Positions 8,802-17,356 of a stretch of 64,000 nucleotides of DNA are shown piece after piece. Source of the DNA: Marinomonas foliarum. GTDB lineage: Bacteria; Pseudomonadota; Gammaproteobacteria; Pseudomonadales; Marinomonadaceae. Both the position numbers and the translations under genes were made by a program. Each line of letters starts with the position of its first letter. Position 1 is the first letter of the stretch. Under the pieces are notes generated by a model. The model was not told the DNA's origin and did no database searches. It saw only the letters and a program-made list of their open reading frames with translations. Location: contig NZ_QPJQ01000008.1 of the NCBI RefSeq assembly GCF_003337275.1, positions 1-64,000 of the forward strand, given 5' to 3'.

Positions 8802-9319
8802 TAGTTTTGTCCTTTCGCGTTTTTAGCCGTTATAACACCAATGTTTTTGAGAATATCAGCAACACCTTGAATGATAAGAGTCACCATCATAATAGGGATG
8901 AGAGTTTTCAGCAGATAAACGAAAGGCAAACCACCTGGTTCTGGAGAAGTTTCTAATACCCGCCAAGCTGCGCTAACATAATCTAAGCTTAAATAGGCGG
9001 TATAAAGAGTAAAAGGCAGCAAAAAGAAGATGCCGCCAATGATATTGACCCAAGCTTTTTTAGTGGCAGAGAACTCGCGGTAAAAGACATCCACACGTAC
9101 GTGTTCATCGTCCTTAAAGGTGTAGGCCGCGCCCAACATAAAAACCATAGCATGCAGATATAGAACAGACTCTTGCAATGCGATCGAACCAATATCAAAG
9201 CCATAACGCAACAATACGATGAGACAGGTAAGTAGCATCATCGCCAATGTTAACCAAGCAACACATTTCCCCAGATAATGGGAGATGGTCTCAGCGGAAC
9301 TGACCAATTTATTTAACAT
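8801..9319 (-). CDS. dctQ: TRAP transporter small permease subunit DctQ
   Basis: The small membrane subunit of the TRAP transporter, with four predicted transmembrane helices (for example ChainLTLAMMLLTCLIVLLRYG near the start and TLIPIMMVTLIIQGVAD near the end), as expected of DctQ. The loop KDDEHVRVDVFYREFS matches the conserved DctQ DEHVRVD motif. I use the ATG at 9319; a GTG four codons upstream (9331) is also open. The stop overlaps the dctM start by one base. It leads the dctQM unit, with a long intergenic region upstream. Confidence 0.9.
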   Translation of the reverse strand: MLNKLVSSAETISHYLGKCVAWLTLAMMLLTCLIVLLRYGFDIGSIALQESVLYLHAMVFMLGAAYTFKDDEHVRVDVFYREFSATKKAWVNIIGGIFFLLPFTLYTAYLSLDYVSAAWRVLETSPEPGGLPFVYLLKTLIPIMMVTLIIQGVADILKNIGVITAKNAKGQN

Positions 9320-9331
9320 TAAAGTACCCAC

Positions 9332-9696
9332 AGTTTTTTAATCATTTTTATCGGATATCTACTCAGGCAATTTTACCCAAAAAATCCGGATGGTTAGTCT
9401 ATTGGATAACGTCATGCTTGGGAATATGACAGGAGGCTTGAAAGGCAAGTTAGAAGCTATTTATAAGAAATTAGATGATTTTCACTGGCAAACATCGATG
9501 TAATAGGATGAAACTGATGTTTGAACGAGAAAAATTGACGATCTGAAAGTTGTCGCTTTGTGAGGTCATTAAATTAATTTTGAAATATTTCATTGTTTAA
9601 CATTTCTGTCACATAACTTTCCTATAGTACAAAACATCGAACGAGCTATGGGCAGTTGCTCATTAATATTTGACTACAACCACTGAGGTTTATGTG
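9332..9696. other. Intergenic region between dctQ and pstS (divergent promoters)
   Basis: About 365 AT-rich bases separate the divergent dctQM and pstSCAB-phoU units. The right part holds the PhoB-type pstS promoter (9595-9628) and its leader. The left part presumably holds the dctQ promoter, but I cannot pick a convincing -35/-10 pair. No small gene is apparent. Confidence 0.6.
9595..9628 (+). promoter_or_regulatory. PhoB-dependent pstS promoter
   Basis: A Pho box (GTTTAAC-ATTT-CTGTCAC, 9595-9612) is followed after exactly 10 bases by a -10 hexamer TATAGT (9623-9628), the spacing of classical PhoB promoters such as E. coli phoA. The second half-site is strong and the first is weak (4 of 7). 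There is no -35 hexamer, as expected for PhoB-activated promoters. Confidence 0.7.
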
Positions 9697-10665
9697 ATGA
9701 AAAAACTAGTTGCAAGTTTAGCAATGACAGCAGCGGTAGGCGTTTCTGTTAACGCTTTTGCTGATGTTGATTCAAATTTGATGTCTTACAGCAAAGCAAG
9801 TGGCGTATCTGGCAATATTTCAAGTGTTGGCTCTGACACCCTAGCAAACTTGATGACATTGTGGGCGGAAGACTTTAAACGCCTGTACCCAAATGTGAAC
9901 ATCCAAATTCAAGCGGCTGGCTCTTCTACTGCGCCACCAGCACTAACTGAAGGTACGTCAAACTTCGGCCCTATGTCTCGTCAAATGAAAGACAAAGAGA
10001 TCGCAGCGTTTGAGAAAAAATACGGCTACAAGCCAACAGCGGTTCCAGTGGCAATCGATGCTCTAGCAGTTTTCGTACACAAAGATAACCCAATCAAAGG
10101 TTTGTCTCTTCCAGAAGTAGATGCCATTTTTTCTTCTACTCGTAAGGGTGGACACAGTGAAGACATCACTAACTGGGGTAAAGCTGGTTTAACTGGCGCT
10201 TGGGCAAATCGTGATGTTCAGCTATTTGGTCGTAACTCTGTATCTGGTACTTATGGTTACTTTAAAGAGCATGCTCTTTTCAAAGGTGACTTCAAAAACT
10301 CTGTAAACGAGCAACCAGGTTCTGCGTCTGTTGTTCAGTCTGTTTCTACGTCTCTTAACGGTATTGGTTACTCTGGTATCGGTTACAAAACTTCTTCTGT
10401 ACGCGCTGTTCCTTTGACGAAGAAAGAAGGTGGTAAGTTCATCGATGCAACGATTGAAAACGCAGCAACTGGCGCATACCCATTGTCTCGTTTCCTTTAC
10501 GTTTATGTAAACAAAGCGCCTAATAAGCCGCTCGAACCACTACAACGTGAATTCGTTAAAATGGTACTTTCTAAAATGGGTCAAGAGGTTGTTGTAAAAG
10601 ACGGTTATGTTCCTCTTCCAGCGAAAGTAGCTAGTAAGTACTTGAAAGATCTAGGTATTAACTAA
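9697..10665 (+). CDS. pstS: Phosphate-binding periplasmic protein PstS
   Basis: High-affinity periplasmic phosphate receptor for the Pst ABC importer. The start is set at 9697 ([10 protein letters not shown]) because GAGG stands 9 bases upstream and a clean Sec signal peptide follows, with cleavage probably after AFA. The mature protein has the PstS signatures [13 protein letters not shown] and [12 protein letters not shown] and, further on, [17 protein letters not shown], which form the phosphate site. There is no lipobox, so it is soluble. A terminator-like hairpin and a second Pho box separate it from pstC, which would let the receptor be made in excess over the membrane parts. Confidence 0.96.
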   Translation: MKKLVASLAMTAAVGVSVNAFADVDSNLMSYSKASGVSGNISSVGSDTLANLMTLWAEDFKRLYPNVNIQIQAAGSSTAPPALTEGTSNFGPMSRQMKDKEIAAFEKKYGYKPTAVPVAIDALAVFVHKDNPIKGLSLPEVDAIFSSTRKGGHSEDITNWGKAGLTGAWANRDVQLFGRNSVSGTYGYFKEHALFKGDFKNSVNEQPGSASVVQSVSTSLNGIGYSGIGYKTSSVRAVPLTKKEGGKFIDATIENAATGAYPLSRFLYVYVNKAPNKPLEPLQREFVKMVLSKMGQEVVVKDGYVPLPAKVASKYLKDLGIN

Positions 10666-10698
10666 GTAACGCTGTAGCGAGCTACGGATGAAATGCTT

Positions 10699-10730
10699 AA
10701 AGTAGGAGGGCCGAAACGCTCTCCTACTTT
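10699..10730 (+). terminator. Terminator between pstS and pstC
   Basis: A perfect 10-bp stem (AAAGTAGGAG / CTCCTACTTT) with a 12-base loop is followed by TCTTTCTTC. It should stop or attenuate pstS transcripts before pstC. Confidence 0.8.
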
Positions 10731-10744
10731 TCTTTCTTCGTAGG

Positions 10745-10762
10745 CTGTCATACTACTGTCAC
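10745..10762 (+). promoter_or_regulatory. Pho box upstream of pstC
   Basis: CTGTCAT-ACTA-CTGTCAC is a near-consensus PhoB box with two full 7-base half-sites 11 bases apart, located between the pstS terminator and pstC. It implies a second PhoB-controlled promoter for pstCAB-phoU. At the standard distance the -10 is poor, and the predicted transcript start (about 10785) falls almost on the pstC start codon. Confidence 0.8.
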
Positions 10763-10788
10763 ATAAAAACGTCACACAACAAAGATGA

Positions 10789-13056
10789 ATGCGGATGACT
10801 AAATCAACTGACCATCAGATGCCTGAACTGGATTTCAATACGCCAGCTTTAAAGCGTCATCGTAAAATTCGCGCCCTAAAAGACCGGATGGCCGGAATGG
10901 GGATTGCCGTAGGGGGCAGCAGTGTTATTTTAGCTGTGCTGCTGATTTGCTTCTATTTACTTTATGAAGTGGCGCCTTTGTTCTCTAGCGCCAGTGTTGA
11001 TCTTGAGGCGAGTTATTCTTTGCCTGCAGAAGATCAAGGTAAAAGTCTTTATTTAACCACTGAAGAGCAATCTGAAGTCGGGATGCGAGTGACGAGTAAT
11101 GGTAGCATTGTCTTCTTCTCTGTTGCTGATGGCAGTGTAATCGACAACATCAAGAACATTCGTTCTGAAAAAGTCACCGCCTTTGCAGTTGAATCGGATA
11201 CCAGTCGTTTAATAGCGTTTGGTTATGAAGATGGCAAAGCGTTAATCGTAAAGCATAATTACAAAATTTCTTATCCTGATGGCACACGTAAGATCACTCC
11301 TATAGTTGAATACCCTTACGGTGAAGATCCCATTGATGTTGCGGATTTTACTATCAACAAATTAACAGTGCGCGACGGCAGTGACAGCTTAACTATCGCT
11401 GCGATTGGCGACTCAAGCAGCTCGATTACTAAGGTAACGAAAGACGTTAACTTCATTACCGAAGAAGTGGAATTGAGTGAGCAAAGCGAGCCGTTACCAT
11501 TTGTTCCTGATGTAGCTAGTATGCTGCTGAGTGGTGATCAACGTTATCTCTATGTTGCAACGCGATCTGGCGCGATGAGCGAGTTTGACCTGCGTGACTT
11601 TGATAATATTGAATTAAAAGACGAGATCGCTTTAATCAAAGAGGCCGATACCAAGCTGGTATCGATGACGTATCTGCTAGGCAAATCATCCATCATGGTG
11701 GCGGACACTTCTGGCCGAGTGAGCCAGTGGTTCAATGTACGTAACGATGACACGAATGAAGAAAAACTCACCTTCATCCGAGACGTAAAACAACCCGTTG
11801 CTTTAGTGGATTTGGCAATGGAACAACGTCGTAAAGGCTTTGCCACACTGGATGAGCGTGGCTTGGTTGCTATTTATAATGCCACTTCGACTCGCCAAGT
11901 GCTAAACGAAAAATTGAGTGATGACAATGCTCGTCTAATCAGTTTTGCACCGCGAGCAAACGGCCTACTTCTAGAAGATGACAAGGGATTGCACTTCTTC
12001 TACGTAGATAACGAGCACCCTGAAGTGTCTTGGTCTTCTTTGTGGGGGCAGGTTTGGTACGAAGGGTATCAAGAGCCGACTTATACTTGGCAGTCTTCTG
12101 CAGCGAACAATGATTTTGAGCCTAAATACAGTTTGATGCCATTGGCGTTTGGTACTTTAAAAGCGGCTTTTTACGCTATGTTAATGGCGGTACCGTTGGC
12201 TATTTGCGGTGCAATCTATACGGCTTACTTCATGGCTCCAGCTCTGCGTCGTAAGATCAAACCTGTCATCGAATTAATGGAAGCCTTGCCGACAGTAATT
12301 TTGGGCTTCTTAGCCGGTTTGTTCTTCGCGCCTTTTTTAGAAGAAAATCTAGCGGCGACCTTCAGTATTTTCGTTGTACTTCCGGTTGGCATTTTATTGT
12401 TTGCTTATCTTTGGTCGCGTCTGCCTCAGCAAATTCGCTGGATGGTGCCTGAAGGTTGGCAACCATTGTTGTTGATTCCTGTCATCGTCTTCTTGGCTTG
12501 GTTTTGTTTGGCGATGAGTCCAATCATCGAGCTGAGCTTCTTTGACGGCAACATTCGCGGCTGGATTACCAATGATCTTGGTATCACTTTTGACCAACGC
12601 AACGCGCTGGTTGTGGGATTTGCCATGGGCTTTGCGGTTATTCCTACTATCTTCTCTATTACCGAAGACGCCATCTTTAGTGTGCCAAAAGTCTTAACTC
12701 AAGGTTCATTGGCATTGGGTGCGACGTACTGGCAGACCATGACGCGTGTCGTATTACCGACTGCAAGCCCAGGTATTTTCTCGGCTGTCATGATTGGTAT
12801 GGGTCGTGCGGTTGGTGAAACCATGATCGTATTGATGGCAACAGGTAATACACCAATTATGGACTTCAACATCTTTGAAGGTATGCGAACGCTTGCTGCC
12901 AACTTGGCGGTGGAAGTGCCTGAGTCAGAAGTGGGAAGTTCTCACTATCGTATCTTGTTCTTGGCGGCATTTGTGCTCTTTATCTTCACCTTTGTGGTGA
13001 ACACAATCGCTGAAACCGTGCGTCAGCACCTACGCAAAAAATACGGGTCGCTATAA
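10789..13056 (+). CDS. pstC: Phosphate ABC transporter permease PstC, long form with periplasmic insert
   Basis: One of two membrane subunits of the Pst importer. At 755 residues it is more than twice the size of E. coli PstC. After a cytoplasmic N-terminus and one membrane helix (about 36-60) comes a soluble, presumably periplasmic block to about residue 440, with repeated short beta-strand blades (GSIVFFSVADGS, DQRYLYVATRSGAMS) that look propeller-like. The C-terminal part is a normal permease with six helices and the ABC-interaction loop [20 protein letters not shown]. Long PstC forms are known in Pseudomonas and marine relatives; the role of the extra domain is unknown to me. The start could be 10789 or ATG 10795; neither has a strong ribosome site. 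It ends in TAATG with pstA. Confidence 0.93.
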   Translation: MRMTKSTDHQMPELDFNTPALKRHRKIRALKDRMAGMGIAVGGSSVILAVLLICFYLLYEVAPLFSSASVDLEASYSLPAEDQGKSLYLTTEEQSEVGMRVTSNGSIVFFSVADGSVIDNIKNIRSEKVTAFAVESDTSRLIAFGYEDGKALIVKHNYKISYPDGTRKITPIVEYPYGEDPIDVADFTINKLTVRDGSDSLTIAAIGDSSSSITKVTKDVNFITEEVELSEQSEPLPFVPDVASMLLSGDQRYLYVATRSGAMSEFDLRDFDNIELKDEIALIKEADTKLVSMTYLLGKSSIMVADTSGRVSQWFNVRNDDTNEEKLTFIRDVKQPVALVDLAMEQRRKGFATLDERGLVAIYNATSTRQVLNEKLSDDNARLISFAPRANGLLLEDDKGLHFFYVDNEHPEVSWSSLWGQVWYEGYQEPTYTWQSSAANNDFEPKYSLMPLAFGTLKAAFYAMLMAVPLAICGAIYTAYFMAPALRRKIKPVIELMEALPTVILGFLAGLFFAPFLEENLAATFSIFVVLPVGILLFAYLWSRLPQQIRWMVPEGWQPLLLIPVIVFLAWFCLAMSPIIELSFFDGNIRGWITNDLGITFDQRNALVVGFAMGFAVIPTIFSITEDAIFSVPKVLTQGSLALGATYWQTMTRVVLPTASPGIFSAVMIGMGRAVGETMIVLMATGNTPIMDFNIFEGMRTLAANLAVEVPESEVGSSHYRILFLAAFVLFIFTFVVNTIAETVRQHLRKKYGSL

Positions 13057-14768
13057 TGAGTACTGAAATGAAAATGAAGAAAAAGTCCGTATCCGAATGG
13101 GTGAAATCTGGTGATCCATGGGTGTGGCTGAACGCTGGTGCTGTGGCGATTTCTGTCATCATGGTGGTGGGGTTGTTACTTTTAATTGCAGTGCGTGGTC
13201 TAGGGCATTTTTGGCCAGCAGACGTGGTGGAATCTCATTACGCTTTGCCTGGTGAGCCTGAATACAACCTGGTTGCAGAACGTGTTGAAAGCGTTGAAGT
13301 ACCTGCGGCTCAGTTGCGTGAAGCAGGGATCGCTATTCCTGACAATCACCAACTAATGCAACGTACTCTGATGAAAACCGGTAACCGTGATGTGTACGGT
13401 TCGGATTTTCGTTGGGTGATCGATGAGTATTTAACTGAAACTAAGCGCCCAGAAATGATGTTTACGGCAGAACGTCGTGAATGGGGCAACTTATATGGTT
13501 ACCTAAAAGCCGTTAAAGAAGATGGCACAATCGTTTCTGAAACCGCTGATCTAGAGCCTACAGATTCTGCCTTGGCGACATGGAATGCGTTCGAAAAAAG
13601 CATTGAACGTGCGGCGAGAATTTTCGATGAAATTCATGTCATTGAGAAAAAAGATATTGGCAAAATCAACTACGCACTTGAACGAATTCGCCTTGAGCAA
13701 CGTCGTTTAGAGCTAGAAGGTAAGCTAACACCCGCCGCGGAAGCTGACTTGGCAGCAGAGCGTAGCCAATACGATGAAGAGTATAAAGGCTTACAGCAAA
13801 GCCTGATCGACCTTTATGCTCAGATAAATCGTGATACCTTCATTGTTCAAGTGATGGACGGCACAGAGCATGAAATGCCAGTGGCAAAAATTGTTCATGC
13901 CTTCCGCCCTAATGCGATGAGCGTCGGGCAGAAGATGGGATTCTACTTCACAAAAGTGTGGGAATTCCTATCTGACGAACCACGTGAAGCCAATACCGAA
14001 GGCGGTGTGTTTCCAGCTATCTTCGGTACAGTCATGATGGTGTTGCTGATGACGGTTCTGGTAACGCCATTTGGTGTCGTTGCTGCTGTTTATCTGCGTG
14101 AATACGCGGCGCAAGGTTGGGTTACTCGTACTATTCGTATCGCAGTGAACAACTTAGCAGGCGTACCTTCCATCGTTTACGGTGTATTTGGTTTAGGCTT
14201 CTTTATTTACTTCCTAGGGTCTGGCATTGACCAAGCTTTCTTCCCAGAAGCCTTGCCATCTCCGACCTTTGGTACCGGTGGTTTGATGTGGGCGTCTATC
14301 ACGCTAGCCTTATTGACTGTGCCTGTGGTGATCGTGGCAACCGAAGAAGGTTTGTCACGTATTCCTCGCAATGTACGTGAAGGCAGCTTGGCATTGGGTG
14401 CAACGAAATTTGAAACCTTATGGCGTGTTGTTCTGCCAATGGCCAGTCCAGCTATTATGACTGGTGTTATCTTGGCGGTAGCGCGAGCGGCGGGTGAAGT
14501 AGCACCGTTGATGTTGGTGGGCGTGGTTAAATTGGCGCCATCGTTACCATTGGATGGTAATTACCCTTATATCCATTTGGATCAGAAATTTATGCACTTA
14601 GGCTTCCATATTTACGATGTAGGCTTTCAAAGTCCAAACGTAGAAGCCGCGCGACCATTGGTGTATGCAACAGCCTTATTGCTTGTGATTGTGATTGCGC
14701 TATTAAACTTGTCTGCAGTGACGATCCGAAATCATTTACGTGAAAAATACAAATCGCTGGAAATGTAA
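13056..14768 (+). CDS. pstA: Phosphate ABC transporter permease PstA, long form
   Basis: The second Pst membrane subunit, 570 residues against about 300 in E. coli. A membrane helix near residues 28-50 is followed by a large insert up to about residue 320. The insert is rich in charged heptad-like stretches ([20 protein letters not shown]), suggesting a coiled-coil hairpin, and is probably periplasmic. The rest is the usual permease with the coupling loop [20 protein letters not shown]. The ATG overlaps the pstC stop by one base. Matching enlargements in both PstC and PstA suggest the two inserts act together, which is inference. Confidence 0.93.
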   Translation: MSTEMKMKKKSVSEWVKSGDPWVWLNAGAVAISVIMVVGLLLLIAVRGLGHFWPADVVESHYALPGEPEYNLVAERVESVEVPAAQLREAGIAIPDNHQLMQRTLMKTGNRDVYGSDFRWVIDEYLTETKRPEMMFTAERREWGNLYGYLKAVKEDGTIVSETADLEPTDSALATWNAFEKSIERAARIFDEIHVIEKKDIGKINYALERIRLEQRRLELEGKLTPAAEADLAAERSQYDEEYKGLQQSLIDLYAQINRDTFIVQVMDGTEHEMPVAKIVHAFRPNAMSVGQKMGFYFTKVWEFLSDEPREANTEGGVFPAIFGTVMMVLLMTVLVTPFGVVAAVYLREYAAQGWVTRTIRIAVNNLAGVPSIVYGVFGLGFFIYFLGSGIDQAFFPEALPSPTFGTGGLMWASITLALLTVPVVIVATEEGLSRIPRNVREGSLALGATKFETLWRVVLPMASPAIMTGVILAVARAAGEVAPLMLVGVVKLAPSLPLDGNYPYIHLDQKFMHLGFHIYDVGFQSPNVEAARPLVYATALLLVIVIALLNLSAVTIRNHLREKYKSLEM

Positions 14769-14788
14769 GCGGCGGAGAAGAGATTATT

Positions 14789-15619
14789 ATGAGCGACGTT
14801 AAAACACACTCAATTGATATTTCAGCAATGCAGCGTAGCCAACAGGCTTTGCGTATTGAAGATGAAACCGTTTGCCTATCTGTAAACGATTTGCACCTGT
14901 ATTACGGTGAAAAAGAAGCGCTGAAAGGCGTGAACATGATCATTCCAGAGAAAAAGGTGACTGCGTTTATCGGGCCTTCTGGTTGTGGTAAATCGACGCT
15001 ATTGCGTTGTTTTAACCGCATGAATGATTTAGTTGATGGGTGCCGTATTACGGGTGAGATCAACTTGCGTGATCAGAATATCTACGCGAAAGGCACTGAC
15101 GTGGCAGAGCTACGTCGTCGCGTTGGTATGGTGTTCCAGAAGCCGAACCCGTTCCCGAAAAGTATTTATGAAAACGTGGCTTACGGCCTTCGTATTCAAG
15201 GGATTAATAAAAAGCGTTTGCTTGATGAAACCGTTGAGTGGGCATTGCGTTCAGCGGCTTTATGGGACGAAGTAAAAGACCGTCTACACGAAAGTGCCTT
15301 GGGCATGTCAGGTGGTCAGCAACAGCGTTTGGTTATCGCTCGTACGGTGGCGGTAAAACCTGAGGTGCTGTTGTTGGATGAGCCAGCTTCTGCACTGGAT
15401 CCTATTTCAACATTGAAAATTGAAGAATTGATCCATGAGCTGAAAAACGAATTCACTATCGCGATTGTGACACACAATATGCAGCAAGCAGCGCGGGTTT
15501 CTGACTATACTGCTTTTATGTACATGGGCGACTTAGTTGAGTTTGGTGATACGAACACCTTGTTTACGAATCCAAGTAAACAACAAACAGAAGACTACAT
15601 CACGGGCCGCTACGGCTAG
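14789..15619 (+). CDS. pstB: Phosphate ABC transporter ATP-binding protein PstB
   Basis: Cytoplasmic ATPase of the Pst importer. It has Walker [10 protein letters not shown] (residues 62-70), the PstB-typical Q-loop region [21 protein letters not shown], the ABC signature MSGGQQQRL and Walker [13 protein letters not shown], ending with the H-loop [14 protein letters not shown]. The length of 276 residues is normal, with a short extra N-terminus. It lies 20 bp after pstA with GGAGAAGAG as ribosome site, and 14 bp before phoU. Confidence 0.97.
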   Translation: MSDVKTHSIDISAMQRSQQALRIEDETVCLSVNDLHLYYGEKEALKGVNMIIPEKKVTAFIGPSGCGKSTLLRCFNRMNDLVDGCRITGEINLRDQNIYAKGTDVAELRRRVGMVFQKPNPFPKSIYENVAYGLRIQGINKKRLLDETVEWALRSAALWDEVKDRLHESALGMSGGQQQRLVIARTVAVKPEVLLLDEPASALDPISTLKIEELIHELKNEFTIAIVTHNMQQAARVSDYTAFMYMGDLVEFGDTNTLFTNPSKQQTEDYITGRYG

Positions 15620-15633
15620 GCGGGGGACGCATT

Positions 15634-16347
15634 ATGAAAGAATTAACCACGGATCATATTTCTCAGCAGTTTAACAACGAGCTGGAACTGCTTCGCCAAC
15701 ACTTTTTAACCATGGGCGGTGTTGTAGAAAACCAAGTGCAAGATGCGGTACAAGCGTTATTAGATGCAAATGGCTCTTTGGCAGAAGACGTCAAAAATCA
15801 AGACTCGACGGTGAATCAGCTAGATGGATTGATCGACGAAGAATGTCGTCGTATTTTGGCGAAACGCCAACCTGCGGCGTCTGACTTACGCATGATTTTG
15901 TCGATCAGTAAAGCGGTCAGTGAGCTTGAGCGTATCGGTGACGAAGCAAAGAAAATTGCCAACCTGACCTTGAATCTGATCAATGAAGGTGAGTCTCCGC
16001 GTGGTTATGTGGAGATTAACCGTATTGGCCAAATGGTTGCACGCATGATTCACGATTCACTAGACGCGTACGCGCGTTTAGACATTGAGGCCGCGATTAA
16101 AGTGGCTAAACAAGACCGTGCCGTTGACCAAGAGTACAATACGGCGATGCGCTCTTTGGTGACTTATATGATGGAAGATCCGCGTAGCATTTCGCGCGTT
16201 ATTAATGTTATTTGGGTTTTACGTTCTCTAGAACGTATTGGTGATCATGCTCGTCATACTTGTCAGCATTTGATCTTCATGGTGAAAGGCGTGGACGTTC
16301 GTCACGTGAATGTGAATGATCTTGCTGCCCAAGTAACTGATAAATAA
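15634..16347 (+). CDS. phoU: Phosphate signalling protein PhoU
   Basis: Peripheral regulator that links the Pst transporter to PhoR and silences the Pho response when phosphate is ample. The 237 residues form the two three-helix PhoU repeats; the characteristic metal-site motifs are visible as SELERIGDEAKKIANL and LRSLERIGDHARHTCQH. It is the last gene of the pstSCAB-phoU cluster and is followed by a strong hairpin terminator. Confidence 0.97.
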   Translation: MKELTTDHISQQFNNELELLRQHFLTMGGVVENQVQDAVQALLDANGSLAEDVKNQDSTVNQLDGLIDEECRRILAKRQPAASDLRMILSISKAVSELERIGDEAKKIANLTLNLINEGESPRGYVEINRIGQMVARMIHDSLDAYARLDIEAAIKVAKQDRAVDQEYNTAMRSLVTYMMEDPRSISRVINVIWVLRSLERIGDHARHTCQHLIFMVKGVDVRHVNVNDLAAQVTDK

Positions 16348-16356
16348 ACAGCACTA

Positions 16357-16397
16357 TTGATCTCTTGGTTAATTTGATTGGCTAGCCAAGAGATCAA
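16357..16397 (+). terminator. Rho-independent terminator after phoU
   Basis: A perfect 12-bp stem (TTGATCTCTTGG / CCAAGAGATCAA) is followed by TTATTTTCTTTTCC. It closes the pst-phoU operon. Confidence 0.85.
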
Positions 16398-16519
16398 TTA
16401 TTTTCTTTTCCTCCTTCTATATTTTCCTGCTGTTGTCATCGTCTTTTCTTTGTTTATTAGTGGGCTATTGAGCCGACTTTGTTATCATCTGCTTTTCGTT
16501 TTAACGGGTGTGAAATACA

Positions 16520-17020
16520 ATGTTTACCATAGAAACCAATCCTACCGCTTCTGTTGAAGAATCTTATCGTGAGTTAAATACTCAATTAGCGGCTTTGTTA
16601 AGCGGTGAGCGCGACTTAATTTGTAATGCGGCTCAGTTTTCGGCATTCGTGATGCAAACTGTGGCGGATTTGAATTGGTCTGGTTTTTATTTTGCCCGTG
16701 GTGAAGAGTTGGTGCTTGGGCCTTATGTTGGCAAGGTTGCGTGTACGCGTATTCCGTTTGGCCGAGGCGTCTGCGGCAAAGCCGCCACCGCCTTACAAAC
16801 ACAGCGTATCGAAGACGTACATGCATTTGAAGGTCATATTGCCTGTGATGCAGCGTCTGCTAGTGAAGTGGTTATCCCGGTTGTTGTTGATGGCAAGTTA
16901 ATCGGCGTGTTTGATATGGACAGTCCCAAAGTAGGCCGCTTTTCTGAAGCTGATCAAGTAGGGCTAGAGTCGTTTGTGTCGACCTTTATTGCTGCAACGG
17001 ATATGAACTGGTCAATCTAA
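16520..17020 (+). CDS. msrC: Free methionine-(R)-sulfoxide reductase (GAF domain)
   Basis: Reduces free methionine-R-sulfoxide in the cytosol. This 166-residue single GAF domain has the three reactive cysteines of the fRMsr family: Cys75 in KVACTRIPF, Cys85 in GVCGKA and Cys109 in HIACDAAS. Their spacing equals that of E. coli Cys84/94/118. LNWSGFYF and the closing FDMDSPKVGRF are also typical. It is monocistronic after the phoU terminator, and its 3' end overlaps the convergent Hpt gene by 9 bases. Confidence 0.93.
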   Translation: MFTIETNPTASVEESYRELNTQLAALLSGERDLICNAAQFSAFVMQTVADLNWSGFYFARGEELVLGPYVGKVACTRIPFGRGVCGKAATALQTQRIEDVHAFEGHIACDAASASEVVIPVVVDGKLIGVFDMDSPKVGRFSEADQVGLESFVSTFIAATDMNWSI

Positions 17021-17356
17021 GCCGTTTATAAAGAGGTTATCCAGCTCTTTCAAAGACGCTTCATGAAGGGCTGGCAACTGATCCATAATTGCTTGCATGT
17101 CATGATTATTATGTTGCGCCGCTAGCCTTTCTATTTGCTGGTATTGCTCGGCAAGCATCCGTAAGGCCATATTCAAACTGGCGGACTTGAGCGAATGACC
17201 AATATTTTTTAAAGTGTCATAATCTTTGTCGTGCCATGCTTGAAACAACAGGGCCATTTTCTCTTGGCTGTCGGCTATAAACTCCAAACGTATGTCGTTC
17301 ATAGTGTCTTTTCCAATGAGTTGGATAAGTGAATTCAGATGTGCGTGATCAATCAT
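17012..17356 (-). CDS. Hpt-domain phosphotransfer protein
   Basis: A 114-residue histidine phosphotransfer protein made of a single helical bundle. The phosphorylatable residue is His54 in GHSLKSAS, the canonical Hpt motif, and is intact. Its start overlaps the end of the kinase-like gene upstream by 8 bases, so the two are translated together. The neighbouring kinase lacks its own phospho-acceptor residues, so phosphate on this Hpt must come from or go to other proteins, or the interaction is purely regulatory. No response regulator is in the same cluster. Confidence 0.85.
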   Translation of the reverse strand: MIDHAHLNSLIQLIGKDTMNDIRLEFIADSQEKMALLFQAWHDKDYDTLKNIGHSLKSASLNMALRMLAEQYQQIERLAAQHNNHDMQAIMDQLPALHEASLKELDNLFINGLD

